64,000 nucleotides of DNA from an uncultured Bacteroides sp. (GTDB lineage: Bacteria > Bacteroidota > Bacteroidia > Bacteroidales > Bacteroidaceae): positions 1 through 64,000 of the forward strand of contig USLU01000020.1 of NCBI GenBank assembly GCA_900555635.1. The letters are read 5' to 3'. Both the position numbers and the translations under genes were made by a program. The notes under the pieces are model-generated. The model was not told where the DNA came from and did no database searches. It saw nothing but the letters and a program-made list of their open reading frames with translations. This document shows, piece after piece, positions 7,940-16,731 of the stretch (positions are counted from its first letter, which is position 1; every line of letters begins with the position of its first letter).

Positions 7940-9451
7940 TTAAATTCTTAGTACCCCTTTTTGCAAGCCGAACTCACGCCAACGGCTGATAGGACGACCG
8001 TCTGAATATTGTGTCGGGGCATTTTCTTTCAGATTAACCAAATAGTCAATGTAAGCGGCAATCATTGCCACATTTTCTATCTCCTCATTATTGCCTTTAG
8101 CCCGAACCAACATACGGGCATTTTTCTCGATAAACAGGGTGTTGTACTCTCCTTTCACAAAATCAGGAACATGCATGATGCGCTTCAAATAGGCAAGATT
8201 GGTCTTCAAACCTGTAATCTTATACTCGTACAATACACGCCGCATACGTTCTATGGCATATTGACGGGTAGTAGCCCATACTATCAGTTTGCCAATCATG
8301 GGGTCGTAGAAAATAGGAATTTCGTAACCTTCGTACGCATAGCTATCTATGCGGACGCCTATGCCGTTCGGTTCAGCAAGTTGTTTGATAATGCCGGGTG
8401 AAGGCATGAAATTGTTCTCGGCATCTTCGGCACAAATTCTGCATTCTATGGCATGACCACGCTGTGAAAGTTCTTCCTGTTTAAGTCCCAACGGCTCATT
8501 ATTGGCAATGCAGATTTGCTCTTTCACTAAATCCACACCTACCACTTCTTCGGTAATGGGATGTTCTACTTGCAGACGGGTATTCATTTCGAGGAAGTAG
8601 AAACGACGGTTCTTGTCTACCAAAAACTCGATAGTTCCTGCACCGGAGTAGTTCACGGCTTTGGCGGCAGCTACCGCCTTTTCTCCCATCTCCTTACGTA
8701 ATTCAGGAGTCAGGAAGGGCGAGGGACTTTCTTCTACAATCTTCTGATGACGGCGCTGCACGGAACATTCACGCTCAAAGAGGTGGACGACATTGCCGTG
8801 GTTATCGCCCAGTATCTGGAATTCGATGTGATGCGGTTCCTCCACAAATTTCTCCAGATACACCGTATTGTCGCCGAAAGAAGACATAGACTCCGAGCGG
8901 GCGGTATTATAGGCTTCTACTACTTCGTGTTCGTTATGGATAAGCCGCATACCTTTGCCACCGCCACCCATAGATGCCTTCAACATGATAGGATAGCCTA
9001 TCTCATTACAAAGACGGATGGCTTCTTCGGCACTCTGCAAAGGTTGCTCCGTTCCCGGCACTACAGGCACTCCGGCGGCAATCATACGTTTGCGGGCAGC
9101 TATTTTATCGCCCATGGCTTCCATGGTTTCGGCACTAGGACCGATAAATATAATACCTTCTTCTTTACAACGACGGGTAAAGTCGGCATTTTCAGACAAA
9201 AATCCATAACCCGGATGAATGACATCGGCATTGCAATGCTTGGCTACGGAAATTATTTTCTCAATGTTCAGATAACTCTCCTTCGCCACTGCCGGACCTA
9301 TCGGGTAGGCTTCGTCGGCGTATGCCACGTGGTGGGAAGTGCGGTCGGCTTCCGAAAAGACTGCTACCGTAAGCAATCCCATCTCCTTGCAAGTGCGCAT
9401 TACGCGCAAGGCGATTTCGCCTCTGTTGGCTATTAATACTTTCTTTATCAT
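7940..9451 (-). CDS. accC: Biotin carboxylase subunit
   Basis: This 503-residue ATP-grasp biotin carboxylase starts MIKKVLIANRGEIALRVMRT. It contains the glycine-rich loop KASMGGGGKGMR near residue 158, HIEFQILGD, ERECSVQRRHQKIVEE and the catalytic FLEMNTRLQVEHPITEE near residue 287. It loads bicarbonate onto biotin of the carrier encoded 11 bases downstream. It is the first gene of the operon. It is about 50 residues longer than E. coli AccC; the extra length lies at the C-terminus (after NTLFIEKNARML). In the 150 bases upstream (9452-9600) I see no clear promoter for it. Confidence 0.93.
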   Translation of the reverse strand: MIKKVLIANRGEIALRVMRTCKEMGLLTVAVFSEADRTSHHVAYADEAYPIGPAVAKESYLNIEKIISVAKHCNADVIHPGYGFLSENADFTRRCKEEGIIFIGPSAETMEAMGDKIAARKRMIAAGVPVVPGTEQPLQSAEEAIRLCNEIGYPIMLKASMGGGGKGMRLIHNEHEVVEAYNTARSESMSSFGDNTVYLEKFVEEPHHIEFQILGDNHGNVVHLFERECSVQRRHQKIVEESPSPFLTPELRKEMGEKAVAAAKAVNYSGAGTIEFLVDKNRRFYFLEMNTRLQVEHPITEEVVGVDLVKEQICIANNEPLGLKQEELSQRGHAIECRICAEDAENNFMPSPGIIKQLAEPNGIGVRIDSYAYEGYEIPIFYDPMIGKLIVWATTRQYAIERMRRVLYEYKITGLKTNLAYLKRIMHVPDFVKGEYNTLFIEKNARMLVRAKGNNEEIENVAMIAAYIDYLVNLKENAPTQYSDGRPISRWREFGLQKGVLRI

Positions 9452-9600
9452 TCGCTCATCTATTTTATTTATTTTTTCTTAAAACCCTACTTATATAGTT
9501 AACAATATTTCAGGGATAAAGGTTCTTTCTTAAATTCAGGAAGTGCAACATAAAAATTAAATTTATTCCGGTTAAAATGCGAAATAATGTATAAATGTCC

Positions 9601-9608
9601 TATCTTTG
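9601..9608 (+). promoter_or_regulatory. -7 promoter element of B12-receptor transcript
   Basis: TATCTTTG matches TAnnTTTG and sits just before the aptamer, so transcription would begin close to 9613 and include the riboswitch. Confidence 0.6.
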
Positions 9609-9611
9609 CCC

Positions 9612-9795
9612 ACGGAATTGGCAATCGGGAGGGCTAACCTGCCCACCGATGCAAGGGAATCCGGTGTAAATCCGGAGCTGTACCTGCAGCTGTAATCCTC
9701 ATTTAAAGAAAGTCTGTAACTACAGAAGCCACTGTTGCGGCAACGCAATGGGAAGGCAGTACAGACTGAGGAGAGCCAGAATACCTACCAACTTC
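9612..9795 (+). promoter_or_regulatory. Cobalamin riboswitch 1
   Basis: Conserved B12-box elements are in order: GGGAATCCGGTGTAAATCCG (9654-9673), the CAGCTGTAATCCTC segment, GCCACTG, ATGGGAAGGCAG and the closing GAGCCAGAATACCTACC near 9773. It lies about 150 bases before the receptor start. The expected action is shut-off of translation or transcription when cobalamin is bound. The expression-platform structure was not resolved by eye. Confidence 0.93.
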
Positions 9796-9948
9796 CACAA
9801 CTTGAGCACTGAACTTCCAGGATTAGAAGTGAGATGTACCCCATACCATATGAATAGGTAGGTTTCCTATTTTCATTCTTTCGGGTCATTACCATTTGCA
9901 TAATAGAAGCGACGTGCCGTATTTTATTTATTCAACGAAAATCGGCGA

Positions 9949-12018
9949 ATGATGAAGCACAAGTATTTACTTGGAGCGGTGTTGTTGTGTACAATGCAAA
10001 ATGCTATGTCCCAAAGCATCCTCGAAAACAAGAATGAAAAAGAACTATCCTTGTTACTCAATGAAGTGGTGGTAACAGGAACGGGTACTGAACATTATCT
10101 AAAAGATGCTCCGGTACAAACAGAAGTTATCACCTCCAAAGCCTTGGAACAATACCAGGCACGCAGCATTGACGACCTGCTAAGCGGCTTATGCCCTTCG
10201 CTCACCTTTCACGACGGCGATATGGGAAGCCATATCCAAATGAACGGACTCAATAATGACTACATCCTTATATTGGTAAACGGCAAACGAATGAATGGCG
10301 ACATCGGCGGGCAGAATGACTTGAATCAGTTGAACCCGGACAACATCGAGCGTATCGAGATTGTGAAAGGTGCAGCCTCCTCGCTCTACGGCAGCGATGC
10401 CATTGCCGGAGTAATTAATATCATCACCAAACGCAACCGCGAGAAGATGGAACTTACCAATACCACCCGTGTGGGTGAGCATGGCGATGTGCGGCAAAGC
10501 ACCAGTTTCGGCTTCAACCACGGAAAACTGAAATCGGTAACAGGCATAAACTTCCGTCATACCGATGGCTGGCGAAATACCGACATGCAATGGGACCAAA
10601 ACCAACTGAAACCCGGTTCTACCATGCTGACCGTAAACCGTTCTACCAACTATACCCTCTCGGAGAATCTGGAATGGAAAGTCAACAAGAAACTGGACCT
10701 CAATGCAGAAGCTACCTATTACGAAAGATGGGTGATGCGCTCGCACGGACAATGGAAATATCTTGCCAACGATTTCTATTATCGCAACTATACCTTCGCG
10801 GCAGGTGGAAAATACAAACTCAACAGCCGCAATTACCTCACCGCAGACCTATCATACGGTCGGTTCGGTTACTTCTACGATTACAAGCTGAATGAATATA
10901 CTGACTATTATGAAGACGGCGACCGTCATAAACACATCACTTACTATGCCGGACAACGTATCAAGCAAAGCATCCAGCAACAACTGCTGGCGCAAGTGAA
11001 AAGTGTTTTCTACCTGGGCGAGCAACACATTCTGAATGCCGGAGTTGAGTATCAGTACAACCGTCTGGAGTCCCCCCATCATATCGACGGCGACCTTGCT
11101 TCAGTCTATTCCCTAGCTGCCTATGCACAAGAAGAATGGACTGTCACCAACAATTTTGTACTTACCGCCGGCGTACGTGGTACCCAATACAAAGAAACCG
11201 GTTTCAATCTCAGTCCGAAAATATCAGCGCTCTACAAAGTAACCGATAACATCAATCTACGTGCGTCCTATGCTTTAGGTTATAAGACGCCTACAATCAA
11301 GGAGCTTTATTATAACTATACCGGCAGCATCGGTGGAGGTTCATTAACCGCTTATCATGGCAATACCGACCTGAAGGCACAGACTTCACAGTATGCTTCA
11401 CTTGGCTTTGAGTATATAGGAAATAAATTCCAGGCAAGCATTACCGGATATATGAACTATATCGACAATATGATTGAACTGGTAGAAATCGGTATTACTC
11501 CCGATGAAAAGTTCCTTGAAGTAGAAAAGAGCAAGCAATACATGAATCTGACGAAAGCACGCATCTATGGTATGGACTTCACTTTCAATTATCGTCCTAC
11601 GAAAGACATTACTTTAGGCGGAGGATATAGCTACGCTGACCCTAAGGCACAATATGCCAAAGAAGGGGACGACTATATGAAATACACCTATATCGATGCC
11701 ACCTCCAACCATAACACCACCCTTAATACTTCGTGGCAACATACATGGAGCAACTACCGTCTTGGTTTAGGTATCTATGGCAAATATCAGTCTACCATAC
11801 ATTATAACAATGATAATAATGCCGACGGTTACCAGACTTGGCGCATTAACACCGCCCATTCGTTGCTGAAGATGAAGAAATGGTCGCTGACCATGAATAT
11901 AGGTGTAGATAATCTTTTTAATTACATAGACCGTACTCCCTTCGGCAGAAATCGTGCAACCACATCTCCGGGAAGAAACTTCTATGCATCGGCACTCATC
12001 AAGTTTAAAAACAAATAA
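9949..12018 (+). CDS. btuB: TonB-dependent corrinoid receptor (BtuB type)
   Basis: The 689-residue outer membrane receptor has a signal peptide ending about AMSQS (residue 23) and a TonB-box-like segment NEVVVTGTGTEHY near residue 38. A plug domain follows with VNGKRMNGD and IEIVKGAASSLYGSDAIAGV near residue 136, then a 22-strand-type barrel ending in aromatic FYASALIKFKNK. The cobalamin riboswitch directly upstream makes a corrinoid the most likely ligand. There is no CarboxypepD-like N-terminal extension, and no BtuG or BtuH lipoprotein gene adjoins it. Its partner is instead a lipoprotein chelatase 25 bases downstream. It is a paralogue of the receptors at 16732 and 29704, which share the VVVTGTGT segment. 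Confidence 0.88.
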   Translation: MMKHKYLLGAVLLCTMQNAMSQSILENKNEKELSLLLNEVVVTGTGTEHYLKDAPVQTEVITSKALEQYQARSIDDLLSGLCPSLTFHDGDMGSHIQMNGLNNDYILILVNGKRMNGDIGGQNDLNQLNPDNIERIEIVKGAASSLYGSDAIAGVINIITKRNREKMELTNTTRVGEHGDVRQSTSFGFNHGKLKSVTGINFRHTDGWRNTDMQWDQNQLKPGSTMLTVNRSTNYTLSENLEWKVNKKLDLNAEATYYERWVMRSHGQWKYLANDFYYRNYTFAAGGKYKLNSRNYLTADLSYGRFGYFYDYKLNEYTDYYEDGDRHKHITYYAGQRIKQSIQQQLLAQVKSVFYLGEQHILNAGVEYQYNRLESPHHIDGDLASVYSLAAYAQEEWTVTNNFVLTAGVRGTQYKETGFNLSPKISALYKVTDNINLRASYALGYKTPTIKELYYNYTGSIGGGSLTAYHGNTDLKAQTSQYASLGFEYIGNKFQASITGYMNYIDNMIELVEIGITPDEKFLEVEKSKQYMNLTKARIYGMDFTFNYRPTKDITLGGGYSYADPKAQYAKEGDDYMKYTYIDATSNHNTTLNTSWQHTWSNYRLGLGIYGKYQSTIHYNNDNNADGYQTWRINTAHSLLKMKKWSLTMNIGVDNLFNYIDRTPFGRNRATTSPGRNFYASALIKFKNK

Positions 12019-12043
12019 CCCTTTTATTAATAATTAATGTAAT

Positions 12044-13231
12044 ATGAACAAATTCAAATTCTATTTGATGGCAGCCCTGGCGGCTACCACAGTTTGCACA
12101 GGATTTACTTCCTGCGACAACGATGATGAAGAGAGTACCAAGAACCCGGCAGTTGAGATAGTGACCCGTGCTAAAGCGCACGACACCGCTATCCTGCTTT
12201 GTACTTTTGGGAGTACTTACAATGAATCTTTGAAAGTCTATGATGATGTCATCGCCGACTTCAAAGCGAAGTTCCCAGATGCGGACATCTATATGTCTTT
12301 CACCTCACGTACTTGTATCGGTCGTGCAGAAGCTTCTACCGGCGTAGCACGCTACAAGCTGTCGGACTGGTTGCAAGCTATCGGTGATGCCGGTTACAAA
12401 CGTGTGGCAGTGCAATCACTTCACGTAATCCCCGGTGAAGAATACCTTTCATTGATGAATACCGACATCAAGAAGAACTTTATGATTGAGGATTATCCGC
12501 ACATCGACGTGCTGAAAGGTGCCAACCTCCTTGCCGGCGATGATGACACAGAAGCAGTTGCCACCGTGCTTTACGACCACTACAAGGATAAACTTGCCGA
12601 CAAAAAGAACCTTGTCCTGCTGATGGGACACGGTAATCCGGACAAGAACTACAGCGCCAACGAAAAATACTCGGATATGCAAGTAGCGTTACAAAAGAAA
12701 GCTGCCAACAAGAATATCTTTGTAGGAACCGTTGATTACGGCGACATGTTGTTCTGGCCGAAAGAAGAAGAAAAAGAATCCACCAACCGCATACCGGAGA
12801 GCCAAATCGGTAATTATCCCGGTTGCATCTATTCTCAAATCATGAAGTACTGCGCTGACAATAATCTGCAACCTACTGAAGTGAACGTTTACCTCGCTCC
12901 TTTCATGTCAATTGCCGGTGACCATGCTCACAATGACCTTTGGGGCATTGAAGCTATCGCCGAAGGTAGCGATTTGAGCAAAGTAGAACTCAACACCAAC
13001 GAATTCAGCTGGCGTGAACGTCTGGAGAAGATAGGTTTCAAGGTTGACCGTAATTTCGAATCTCACCCTGTAGACAAAGCTGGTTCCGACCACGGTATCA
13101 AAGATGGTTGCAGCATCAAGGCATTGGGCAGCTATTCTGAAATCCGTAAGATTTGGGTAAACCACCTTTATGAAAACTGGAACGATGAAGACGCTTGGGA
13201 GAATGGTGAAGGCTACCAACCGGGAGCTTAA
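12044..13231 (+). CDS. cbiK: CbiK-type cobaltochelatase as a predicted surface lipoprotein
   Basis: This 395-residue protein starts with a lipoprotein signal peptide, with lipobox near CTGFTSC and the acylated cysteine at about residue 24. The class II chelatase domain follows. It keeps FGSTYNES near residue 56, QSLHVIPGEEY near residue 125, LMGHGNPD near residue 191 and the second active-site histidine in SIAGDHAHNDLWG near residue 288. CbiK inserts cobalt into sirohydrochlorin in anaerobic B12 synthesis. The cysteine is followed by DNDDEES, which resembles the Bacteroidota surface-export signal, so the chelatase may face outward. Compared with CbiK of about 260 residues, it has an N-terminal spacer and a longer C-terminal tail. 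It shares the B12-riboswitch transcript with the receptor. Confidence 0.87.
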   Translation: MNKFKFYLMAALAATTVCTGFTSCDNDDEESTKNPAVEIVTRAKAHDTAILLCTFGSTYNESLKVYDDVIADFKAKFPDADIYMSFTSRTCIGRAEASTGVARYKLSDWLQAIGDAGYKRVAVQSLHVIPGEEYLSLMNTDIKKNFMIEDYPHIDVLKGANLLAGDDDTEAVATVLYDHYKDKLADKKNLVLLMGHGNPDKNYSANEKYSDMQVALQKKAANKNIFVGTVDYGDMLFWPKEEEKESTNRIPESQIGNYPGCIYSQIMKYCADNNLQPTEVNVYLAPFMSIAGDHAHNDLWGIEAIAEGSDLSKVELNTNEFSWRERLEKIGFKVDRNFESHPVDKAGSDHGIKDGCSIKALGSYSEIRKIWVNHLYENWNDEDAWENGEGYQPGA

Positions 13232-13285
13232 TCCTATCTTCTTCGATATTCCGAAGAATAATCAGCATTAATTTCTCTTCATAAC

Positions 13286-13333
13286 GCAAGAACGGCACAT
13301 CCTCCGAAATTTCGGAAATGTGCCGTTCTTTAT
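13286..13333. terminator. Bidirectional terminator between cbiK and nrdG
   Basis: AAGAACGGCACAT (13288-13300) pairs with ATGTGCCGTTCTT (13318-13330). An inner CTCCGAAA/TTTCGGA pairing lies in the loop. Runs of T on one side and A on the other let it serve both convergent genes. Confidence 0.8.
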
Positions 13334-13355
13334 ATAAATGGAGCCCTATTGAATA

Positions 13356-13820
13356 TTACCGTCTAAAGCGATAGGTAATGTCATTCATTCGTCCTTGTTC
13401 AATATGATATAAACGCTGGTTGGTATGTTCAGACTTAAGTCCACCTAAATTCTCAAGATAAGGTCCTAGCTTAATATACTGGAAATAGTGTGTATCTACT
13501 CCGGCAGGCAATTCGCTTTTACCAGAATACCATCCAACTTTAACCGGAACCGCCGATTGGTTACAAACGTATTTTGCTAATCGTTGCACTTCAAACGGTT
13601 CGGCATCCCCTCCCATAAAGCAGACACAAGTAACCGCACTGCCATATTTAGATAGTAATGCCGTAAGACTTTCTTCCGTCAGCAAATCGCCTACATCTTC
13701 CATCAGGTAAGGACTATGACATCCTTTACACCGGTTAGGGCAATTGGAGATATTGATAGCAAGCGTAACTTCATCCGGAATCTCCTGAAAAACAATGTCA
13801 TAATCAGTGTACCGAAGCAT
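13356..13820 (-). CDS. nrdG: Anaerobic ribonucleoside-triphosphate reductase activating protein
   Basis: NrdG is a radical-SAM activase that installs the glycyl radical in NrdD. The cluster motif CPNRCKGC (C-x3-C-x2-C) lies near residue 25 and FMGGDAEPFEV near residue 77. I use the ATG at 13820 (MLRYTDYDIVFQEIP), which gives 154 residues and the usual family start. A longer frame up to 13871 would run further into nrdD. With this start the gene overlaps the end of nrdD by 17 bases, so the two are translationally coupled. Confidence 0.92.
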   Translation of the reverse strand: MLRYTDYDIVFQEIPDEVTLAINISNCPNRCKGCHSPYLMEDVGDLLTEESLTALLSKYGSAVTCVCFMGGDAEPFEVQRLAKYVCNQSAVPVKVGWYSGKSELPAGVDTHYFQYIKLGPYLENLGGLKSEHTNQRLYHIEQGRMNDITYRFRR

Positions 13821-15897
13821 AATATCTACGAGCAGCCTCCTTTTGCCGTGGTTGTGAGAAATTGCTGACACGCTTCATATAACCGATTATTCGTGTCAGA
13901 TAATCTACATTTTTACTATGACATTTGGGACATTCCTTCAAATACCTCTTGTCGATATGGTGGCAATCATTGCAAACAGTATTCGGAATATTAAAAGTAA
14001 AGTAATTACATCCCTCTATTGCCGCTACACGAAGCAAATGCCTGTATTGCTCTTTGCTCAAATGCTCATCCAGGTTCATGTGCAACGCCGACCCACCGGT
14101 AAGATGCTCAATATAGCGACGTCCATGCATGCGGAACTTGTCTGCAATGTTCAATGATGTATCTTCTACAATATAGAAGTAACTGTTATAACAATCACGG
14201 AAAGTTTCAAAGCCGGCTTCCCTATCCCATTTTGCATGCTTCACACCTACATTTTCGGCAGGAATCATTTCACAGTTGAAGAGCAGGTCTTTGGTACGGT
14301 ACTTCTTATTATACTTCTCAACGATACTCAATATCTCTTGTACAAAGGCTTCGTACTTGGGATTATCGTTGATGTCTATCCCCATAAATTGGGCAGCTTC
14401 TACCAATCCGTTCACACCAATTGTCAGATATTGACGTCCCAAATTAATATACCCGGCATCGAACAACGGCAGCATACCTTTCTGTTGCAACTGTTTCAAG
14501 TTCTCATTATAAGACATCTGAACTTTATGCACTAAATCTACAATCTCTTCGAGGAAGAAGTGGTAAAGAAGACCGGATTTTACTGCATGCTGGATACAAC
14601 GGTTCAAGTTAATGGTCAAAACACTCTTTGAACCGGTAGATACCCCACCGGCACCCAATGTATAGCTGAAACCATTATCCTGTATCTCGTTACGCAGGCG
14701 GCAGCAACTACTCAATGAATCGGCATTGTCACTCATATAAGTAAAGAAAGAATGACCTTCGGAATACATTTCGGCTGTAAAATCACCATATTCCTTGTCG
14801 AGTACATCACCATCTTTGGTAAGTAGCGCCATCGTCTCTACCGGGAAAGTGAGCACAGTCTTGGTACGCTCTTTATTGAACCATTTCATGAATCGCTTCT
14901 GTAACCAACTCAAGGAGTTCCAATCGGGCTTGCTACCATCGGGGAAGACAAAGTGTTCAAAGAGGCTATTGAAGTAATATTGGTCGTAATATGCCACATT
15001 CCAGAAAACGGCTTGGAAATTTCTTGCCCCTGTAGGCTGGTTGATAGAATAGACTACTTGCTCAAAGCAATCGGTTATCATCTTATCTATGGTTCTCTGT
15101 TTGGTAGAAAGGTCCACTATTTTGTCTGCATGCAAATAGTAGTCATTACCATATTCCTTACCAACGAAGTAGTTCATATACATCAAAAATTCCGGAGTAG
15201 CGCAAGCACCGCTAAGCATGCTCGATACCATGAACACCATATTAACAAAGCCACCACAGAACGATTTTAAGTTAGTAGGCGCTACCGAGTTACCTCCTAT
15301 TGATAAAGTTCCTTCCATCAACCAGGGATACATCGTGATACTTGCACAATAATTAGCAAGGCTTGTCTCATCATTCTTATAGATAAAATGATGATTTAGT
15401 AATTCTATATAACGGTCAGAAACTTCTTTACCATACATATCCTTTAAGCGGTCAGTCAATAAGCGGCGGTTCAATCGGATGAAGTTGTCTTTGGGAAGTT
15501 CACCAATAAGTGTAGCCACATTTTTGTTTTCTACATTAGCATTAGAGTCGTACTTGCTGCCTGTAGCCGGATTGGAAGCTTCGCAATAGTCCAGCAAGAA
15601 ACGAAGCTTGTCGCGTACTTCCCGGTCTTCCAGATGTTTCTGGCGATACAGCATAAATGCCTTGGCTACTGCATAATAATGTTCAGCCATCAAAGCAACC
15701 TCTACTTGGTTTTGAACTTCTTCCACACTTGTTCCATCGCTGACACTCACCCGACTAAGGATATTAGTAATAACGTCTTGGGTAGCAAAACTACCTACTG
15801 ATAAAAATGCCTTGCTGATAGCATTCTTAATTTTATCAAGTGAGAATGCTTCTTTTTTGCCATCCCTCTTGATAATAAAAGTTTCTGAATTGATCAT
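13804..15897 (-). CDS. nrdD: Anaerobic (class III) ribonucleoside-triphosphate reductase
   Basis: The 697-residue enzyme has an N-terminal ATP-cone (VIKRDGKKEAF-like start, residues 8-95) and a glycyl-radical catalytic barrel. It ends with a zinc site made by CNDCHH and CPKCHS near residues 647-667, then RIIGYMKRVSNFSQPRQ carrying the radical glycine near residue 675. It makes deoxynucleotides without oxygen or B12. The leader carries a cobalamin riboswitch (16034-16228) in the same direction, so expression should fall when B12 is plentiful. This implies that a B12-dependent class II reductase is encoded elsewhere. Confidence 0.95.
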   Translation of the reverse strand: MINSETFIIKRDGKKEAFSLDKIKNAISKAFLSVGSFATQDVITNILSRVSVSDGTSVEEVQNQVEVALMAEHYYAVAKAFMLYRQKHLEDREVRDKLRFLLDYCEASNPATGSKYDSNANVENKNVATLIGELPKDNFIRLNRRLLTDRLKDMYGKEVSDRYIELLNHHFIYKNDETSLANYCASITMYPWLMEGTLSIGGNSVAPTNLKSFCGGFVNMVFMVSSMLSGACATPEFLMYMNYFVGKEYGNDYYLHADKIVDLSTKQRTIDKMITDCFEQVVYSINQPTGARNFQAVFWNVAYYDQYYFNSLFEHFVFPDGSKPDWNSLSWLQKRFMKWFNKERTKTVLTFPVETMALLTKDGDVLDKEYGDFTAEMYSEGHSFFTYMSDNADSLSSCCRLRNEIQDNGFSYTLGAGGVSTGSKSVLTINLNRCIQHAVKSGLLYHFFLEEIVDLVHKVQMSYNENLKQLQQKGMLPLFDAGYINLGRQYLTIGVNGLVEAAQFMGIDINDNPKYEAFVQEILSIVEKYNKKYRTKDLLFNCEMIPAENVGVKHAKWDREAGFETFRDCYNSYFYIVEDTSLNIADKFRMHGRRYIEHLTGGSALHMNLDEHLSKEQYRHLLRVAAIEGCNYFTFNIPNTVCNDCHHIDKRYLKECPKCHSKNVDYLTRIIGYMKRVSNFSQPRQKEAARRYYASVH

Positions 15898-16033
15898 GTC
15901 TATAATTTGAATTTAAAAGATTATTTAACGACACATTCAACTCCAATGCACAGAAATCAAGTAATAAAATGAATCTTTTAACGGACCCGTTCTATAGCTT
16001 TTCACCCGAAAGCATTGAATGAATGATTATGAA

Positions 16034-16228
16034 TAATGGCAGGTCTTCTGACTTGCTTCTGTTGCAACGCCTTCCCGGTTACTTAAAACAGAACCAGTGG
16101 CATAATAAGAATGTCGCAACGTTTCTCCCTAAAACAGGAGACAAAGCTTACAGCTACGGGGATAGTTCCTGATTTTCACAGGATTCCCTATTAATTCCTA
16201 TTCACGCTAGGTGATTCGGAAACCATTT
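16034..16228 (-). promoter_or_regulatory. Cobalamin riboswitch 2, controlling nrdDG
   Basis: On the minus strand the elements read AGGGAATCCTGTGAAAATCA, then CCCCGTAGCTGTAAGC, GCCACTGG, CCGGGAAGGCG and the closing AAGTCAGAAGACCTGCC (16037-16053). These are the standard B12-box motifs in order. No other gene lies between it and nrdD. Confidence 0.95.
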
Positions 16229-16235
16229 TCGCTGA

Positions 16236-16243
16236 CAAAGATA
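16236..16243 (-). promoter_or_regulatory. -7 promoter element for nrdDG leader
   Basis: The minus strand reads TATCTTTG immediately before the aptamer, with a TTG-containing -33 region about 18 bases further upstream. Confidence 0.65.
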
Positions 16244-16419
16244 GAAATAAAATCAGCAAAACAACAAGACTAAAGAGGAAAAAACTTATTCATCTTACCA
16301 CGACGAGAGGTCAAAATCCCAGTTAATATTAAGGGCTTCAAAAGCATGTTTTCTGCCGAACATTGGTATGTAAACACCATAAATAAGGCGATACAATACT
16401 TTGTTTCCGAATAAACCTA

Positions 16420-16427
16420 TATCTTTG
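16420..16427 (+). promoter_or_regulatory. -7 promoter element for TonB receptor transcript
   Basis: TATCTTTG matches TAnnTTTG and lies just before the third aptamer. About 180 bases separate it from the divergent nrdDG promoter element. Confidence 0.6.
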
Positions 16428-16435
16428 CACCCGCT

Positions 16436-16666
16436 TAGGTGAACCGGTTGTCATTCTGTCCGCCGGATTAATAGGGAATTCAGTGAAAATCTGAAGCAGT
16501 GCCCGCTACTGTAAGCCTGTGTTTATATGTTGCAAACAAAGCAAGATTGAACAACAGAAAGTATCTTCTTTTAACCACTGTCCGATAGATACTGAGTCTT
16601 TCTTCGAAAGTATCTGGATGGGAAGGTTGAACTTTCTGCAAAGCTAAGTCAGGAAACCTGCCTAAG
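16436..16666 (+). promoter_or_regulatory. Cobalamin riboswitch 3
   Basis: Conserved segments are AGGGAATTCAGTGAAAATCT near 16472, CCCGCTACTGTAAGCC, ACCACTGTCC, TGGATGGGAAGG and the closing AAGTCAGGAAACCTGCC (16647-16663). The aptamer is longer than riboswitch 1, with an enlarged peripheral arm. The receptor gene starts about 65 bases downstream. Confidence 0.95.
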
Positions 16667-16731
16667 TTGTAAGAAAACTAACAAGGCTCCCGGGTCAGGA
16701 GGCTTAAGTATTAATCACATTTATCAATCCA

